DNA of 64,000 nucleotides. Origin: Plenodomus lindquistii (lineage: Eukaryota > Ascomycota > Dothideomycetes > Pleosporales > Leptosphaeriaceae). Position 1 is the first letter of the stretch, and the number at the start of each line of letters is the position of its first letter. This document shows, in pieces, positions 61,761 through 64,000 of the stretch. The notes beneath the pieces are model-generated. The model was not told the DNA's origin. It saw nothing but the letters and a program-made list of their open reading frames with translations, and made no database searches. Location of the stretch: the NCBI GenBank assembly GCA_025504975.1, contig JANUWI010000019.1, positions 682,001-746,000 of the forward strand, written 5' to 3'. The translations under genes were made by a program, and so were the position numbers.

Positions 61761-64000
61761 TCACTCAGCCTCGAGCATGTCCGCGTAAAGATTCAGTGAT
61801 ACGCCTATCACGTCGACTATAGCCCACGTTTGGGTGCCTTTGAAAATCGTGGCCCATACGCGCAGGACACCCGCGCTCAGCCGCCTTTTGAAGTTGGGTG
61901 AATCGGGAGGAACATCGGAAGGAACTGCGAACTCAGTCTCGTCCAGCATGCTGTTGACGATGGCGATGATCTTTTTCTCATCGTCGGTGATAGGCGGTTC
62001 GGGATTCGGCGTGGACAGAGCCTCCAACCATTTACTCATGAGGTACGCGCATTCCAGGGTACACAGCGAATGCTGGATCGACCAGATGAATGATTGAGTC
62101 TTGGCCACCAGACGATACCCAATCTTGATCGGTATCGACAGTGCCTGTGCTGAATGTAGTACCGCTCTGGTTATCTTGGGTGAGCGCTTGATTGTAGGCC
62201 CTGCACGAAATGCATTCGCAATCAGCAACGGATCCCTAGTCTCCAGCGCTCGACCTGCTGTGTCCACATAGAGTCGAATGTATGCTAGTCGAAGAAGAGC
62301 TGTAGAGTTGAAGGCAACTGGACCATTGGGGCTCATGGGATCAAGCGATGATTCTGGATTCCGGCGCCAGCCAAGCTGCCAATTTCTCAGAGCAACTTCG
62401 AGTGCGGCGACGTCCTCTGCGCTTAGATCTCCGGTTCCATCATAACGGCAGCGAGCCGTTTGCCGCAGAAAAAATATCTGCTGTATCAAGGCGTGAATCA
62501 AGGCGTAGTTGCCCGACGACGAGTTGCGCTCGGTTACGTCTCGTCCATCTTTGCTGAAAAGACGCTTGAGCGCATCCTGGAAATATACCTCGGGCTTCCG
62601 CTTCGTCCGGGCCTCTTTCCATAGTGATTCGGTTGGTGCCTTGAACTCAGCTGCACTGCAAGGCAGTGTCAACTTGAGCTCCGATGTGAGCATAAATGGT
62701 GGTATGTTGTACACTATACAGTGTAGATTGGAGAATCCTATTGTATCAGTTGTTAGCATTGGTCCACAATGTCGGCGCGCAGGTGAACTCATACCGTACA
62801 CAATGAATTTCGTCCGTTTGATAGACTCGCGCCGGATCCAGTCAGTCCAATTCAGCTCCTCCGTGAATGGCTCGTTCTCCAGGCCATCGTCGCGAATCAA
62901 GGTGGCTAGTATGCTTTGGAAGGCTAGCGCCTCTCGGAGAATCTCTTTGTGTTTTGCCCAGGTACAAAGAGCCATGAGTAGAAGTAGCGCTTGTGCTGTT
63001 TGCATGAGGTCCTCGCCGACTGAAATGCCCTCAGCATCGTATGGAATGCCCAACGGTCCTGGAATAGAGCCGACCCGAATTGGGCTATGTGTTGGAGTTG
63101 CAGCGTTCAAACTGATGCTGGATGCTTGTTCGGCGTCGAGCTGGTTCTGGAGGCGGACAAGTCGTGCATCCCTCTTCTTGATGCGATGGATTGCGATCGC
63201 TTTGCTGGCGTTAAACAACTCAATACCCTTCTCGCCTTCGAATGTATACTGTGCACCTACAGCAGCTAGAGCCAGGATGAGCTCGATAGAACAGGAATCG
63301 ACCGACATGGTTGAGATATGAAGAAATGGCATATGCTCATGAAAGCCGTTGATATAGGCGGCGATATATCTGCAAAGAGCCAACCGGGTTGGCAGCCTGA
63401 AATCACTTGATATAACAGCCGAAAACTCGCTCAATACGTCAACGATCCTCTGTCTGTCGTCGTGAGAGATATCCGCAAGCGAACGCTTACGTCCTCCCTC
63501 GTCGGGTGACAGGTCCTCGGGCTGTAACGACGGGAACCGCGAACCAAAGCGAGAGAGCGAGTGGGGCTCTTCCATCTGGTTTTGTCGCCACCCAGGCGCA
63601 GGCGCTGCTGTGAAGCCAGTCTCGGGTAGGTGTTCCTGGCCGTATGAGAAAGATTCTGGCGAGAAGAAAGGCATCGGCTGTTCGGTGTTCATCAAGGACG
63701 CAAAGTGGTAAGAATTGAATGGCTCGCTGTCGAGGAAATATGTCAGACTATCGAGTGACTCCGAAAAGCTAGGCCCCTGGGATTGAAAGTGATTATCAGC
63801 TGGAATGGACGATGTAAACTCTTCCATTGTCACCGCGACAGTGCCTGGCTGTGACGGGATAGGTGTCGGTAAATGCGCGTGCGAAGACACAGTATCGGCC
63901 ATATTTCCATGCAGTGCTTGATATTCGGCGGCCATAGAAAGGGCAGTCAAGGAGAACTCGCTGTTGTGCCCAAAAGTTATCGAGGCAAGTGACGTGGTTG
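61761..64000 (-). CDS. Fungal-specific transcription factor, 5' end beyond the window
   Basis: The C-terminal and middle parts of a regulator with a fungal_trans-type domain: RYIAAYINGFHEHMPFLHIST, ELILALAAVGAQYTFEGE, then LLLMALCTWAKHKEILREAL, LNWTDWIRRESIKRTKF and a helical C-terminus. One intron (62738-62794, 57 bp, GTATGA...AATAG) interrupts FIVYG-FSNLH. The frame is open to the right edge of the window, so the N-terminus, where a DNA-binding zinc finger would lie, is missing; an internal ATG at 63935 exists but need not be the start. Convergent with the alcohol dehydrogenase; it may regulate the ADH/lactonase pair. Confidence 0.82.
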   Translation of the reverse strand, partial: TTSLASITFGHNSEFSLTALSMAAEYQALHGNMADTVSSHAHLPTPIPSQPGTVAVTMEEFTSSIPADNHFQSQGPSFSESLDSLTYFLDSEPFNSYHFASLMNTEQPMPFFSPESFSYGQEHLPETGFTAAPAPGWRQNQMEEPHSLSRFGSRFPSLQPEDLSPDEGGRKRSLADISHDDRQRIVDVLSEFSAVISSDFRLPTRLALCRYIAAYINGFHEHMPFLHISTMSVDSCSIELILALAAVGAQYTFEGEKGIELFNASKAIAIHRIKKRDARLVRLQNQLDAEQASSISLNAATPTHSPIRVGSIPGPLGIPYDAEGISVGEDLMQTAQALLLLMALCTWAKHKEILREALAFQSILATLIRDDGLENEPFTEELNWTDWIRRESIKRTKFIVYGMSSPARRHCGPMLTTDTIGFSNLHCIVYNIPPFMLTSELKLTLPCSAAEFKAPTESLWKEARTKRKPEVYFQDALKRLFSKDGRDVTERNSSSGNYALIHALIQQIFFLRQTARCRYDGTGDLSAEDVAALEVALRNWQLGWRRNPESSLDPMSPNGPVAFNSTALLRLAYIRLYVDTAGRALETRDPLLIANAFRAGPTIKRSPKITRAVLHSAQALSIPIKIGYRLVAKTQSFIWSIQHSLCTLECAYLMSKWLEALSTPNPEPPITDDEKKIIAIVNSMLDETEFAVPSDVPPDSPNFKRRLSAGVLRVWATIFKGTQTWAIVDVIGVSLNLYADMLEAE

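Overview
The window comes from a filamentous ascomycete (Pezizomycotina), most likely a Dothideomycete such as a member of the Pleosporales. The evidence is short GT-AG introns of about 48-72 bp, single-copy fungal genes (ARP1/centractin, COG8, a UBE2O-type E2, a DUF3602 protein, a fungal-specific transcription factor), lineage-specific gene families, and one long AT-rich block whose transposase has been decayed almost entirely by C-to-T / G-to-A changes, as repeat-induced point mutation (RIP) would leave. Gene-level GC looks balanced except in that block.

Left part (1-16.3 kb). Seven members of one F-box/2EXR-like family occur in the window, six of them here. Three lie on the minus strand (769-1782 pseudogene, 2534-3496 intact, 3763-4771 frameshifted) and three on the plus strand (12213-13052, 13556-14566, 15274-16241). 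All share a phase-1 intron at the same codon of the LPGE-LRNRIY motif. Between the two arms sit a TDP2-like phosphodiesterase with a one-base frameshift, ARP1 (four exons) and a DUF3602 protein. A hemerythrin-like pseudogene with in-frame stops follows at 16494-17521, then a small secreted Cys-containing protein at 19030.

Middle part (20-39.3 kb). This accessory block repeatedly places two families side by side: kinase/APH-fold proteins (20083, 23804, 32482 broken, 34346) and PD-(D/E)XK nuclease-like proteins (22004, 25828, 27344 broken, 36319, plus decayed copies at 37778-38513 and 39025-39244). The two predicted activities are the two functional parts of fungal SPOK spore-killer proteins, here on separate neighbouring genes. 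A split kinase/nuclease selfish or conflict system is my main hypothesis for an undescribed system; it is inference only. A secreted lipocalin (30528) and an unrecognised decayed gene (28632-29757) lie inside this block.

Right part (40-64 kb). Housekeeping genes UBE2O (-) and COG8 (+) are divergent around 43.5-44.0 kb. They are followed by a membrane-anchored divergent member of the 2EXR-like family (46232), two paralogues of an unknown family (48201 with an in-frame TAG, and 57970), a secreted/GPI-type protein (50398), a decayed pogo-type transposase (about 52.4 kb), a foldback repeat (53257-53623), the AT-rich RIP block with a Tc1/mariner transposase ghost (54841-55878), a small uncharacterised gene (56211), and a group of three at the edge: metallo-beta-lactamase-fold lactonase-like enzyme, zinc alcohol dehydrogenase and fungal transcription factor (the last cut by the window end).

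A recurring theme is single in-frame stops in otherwise well-kept genes. At least two (17136-17138 and 48924-48926) are TAG codons at positions where relatives have tryptophan.
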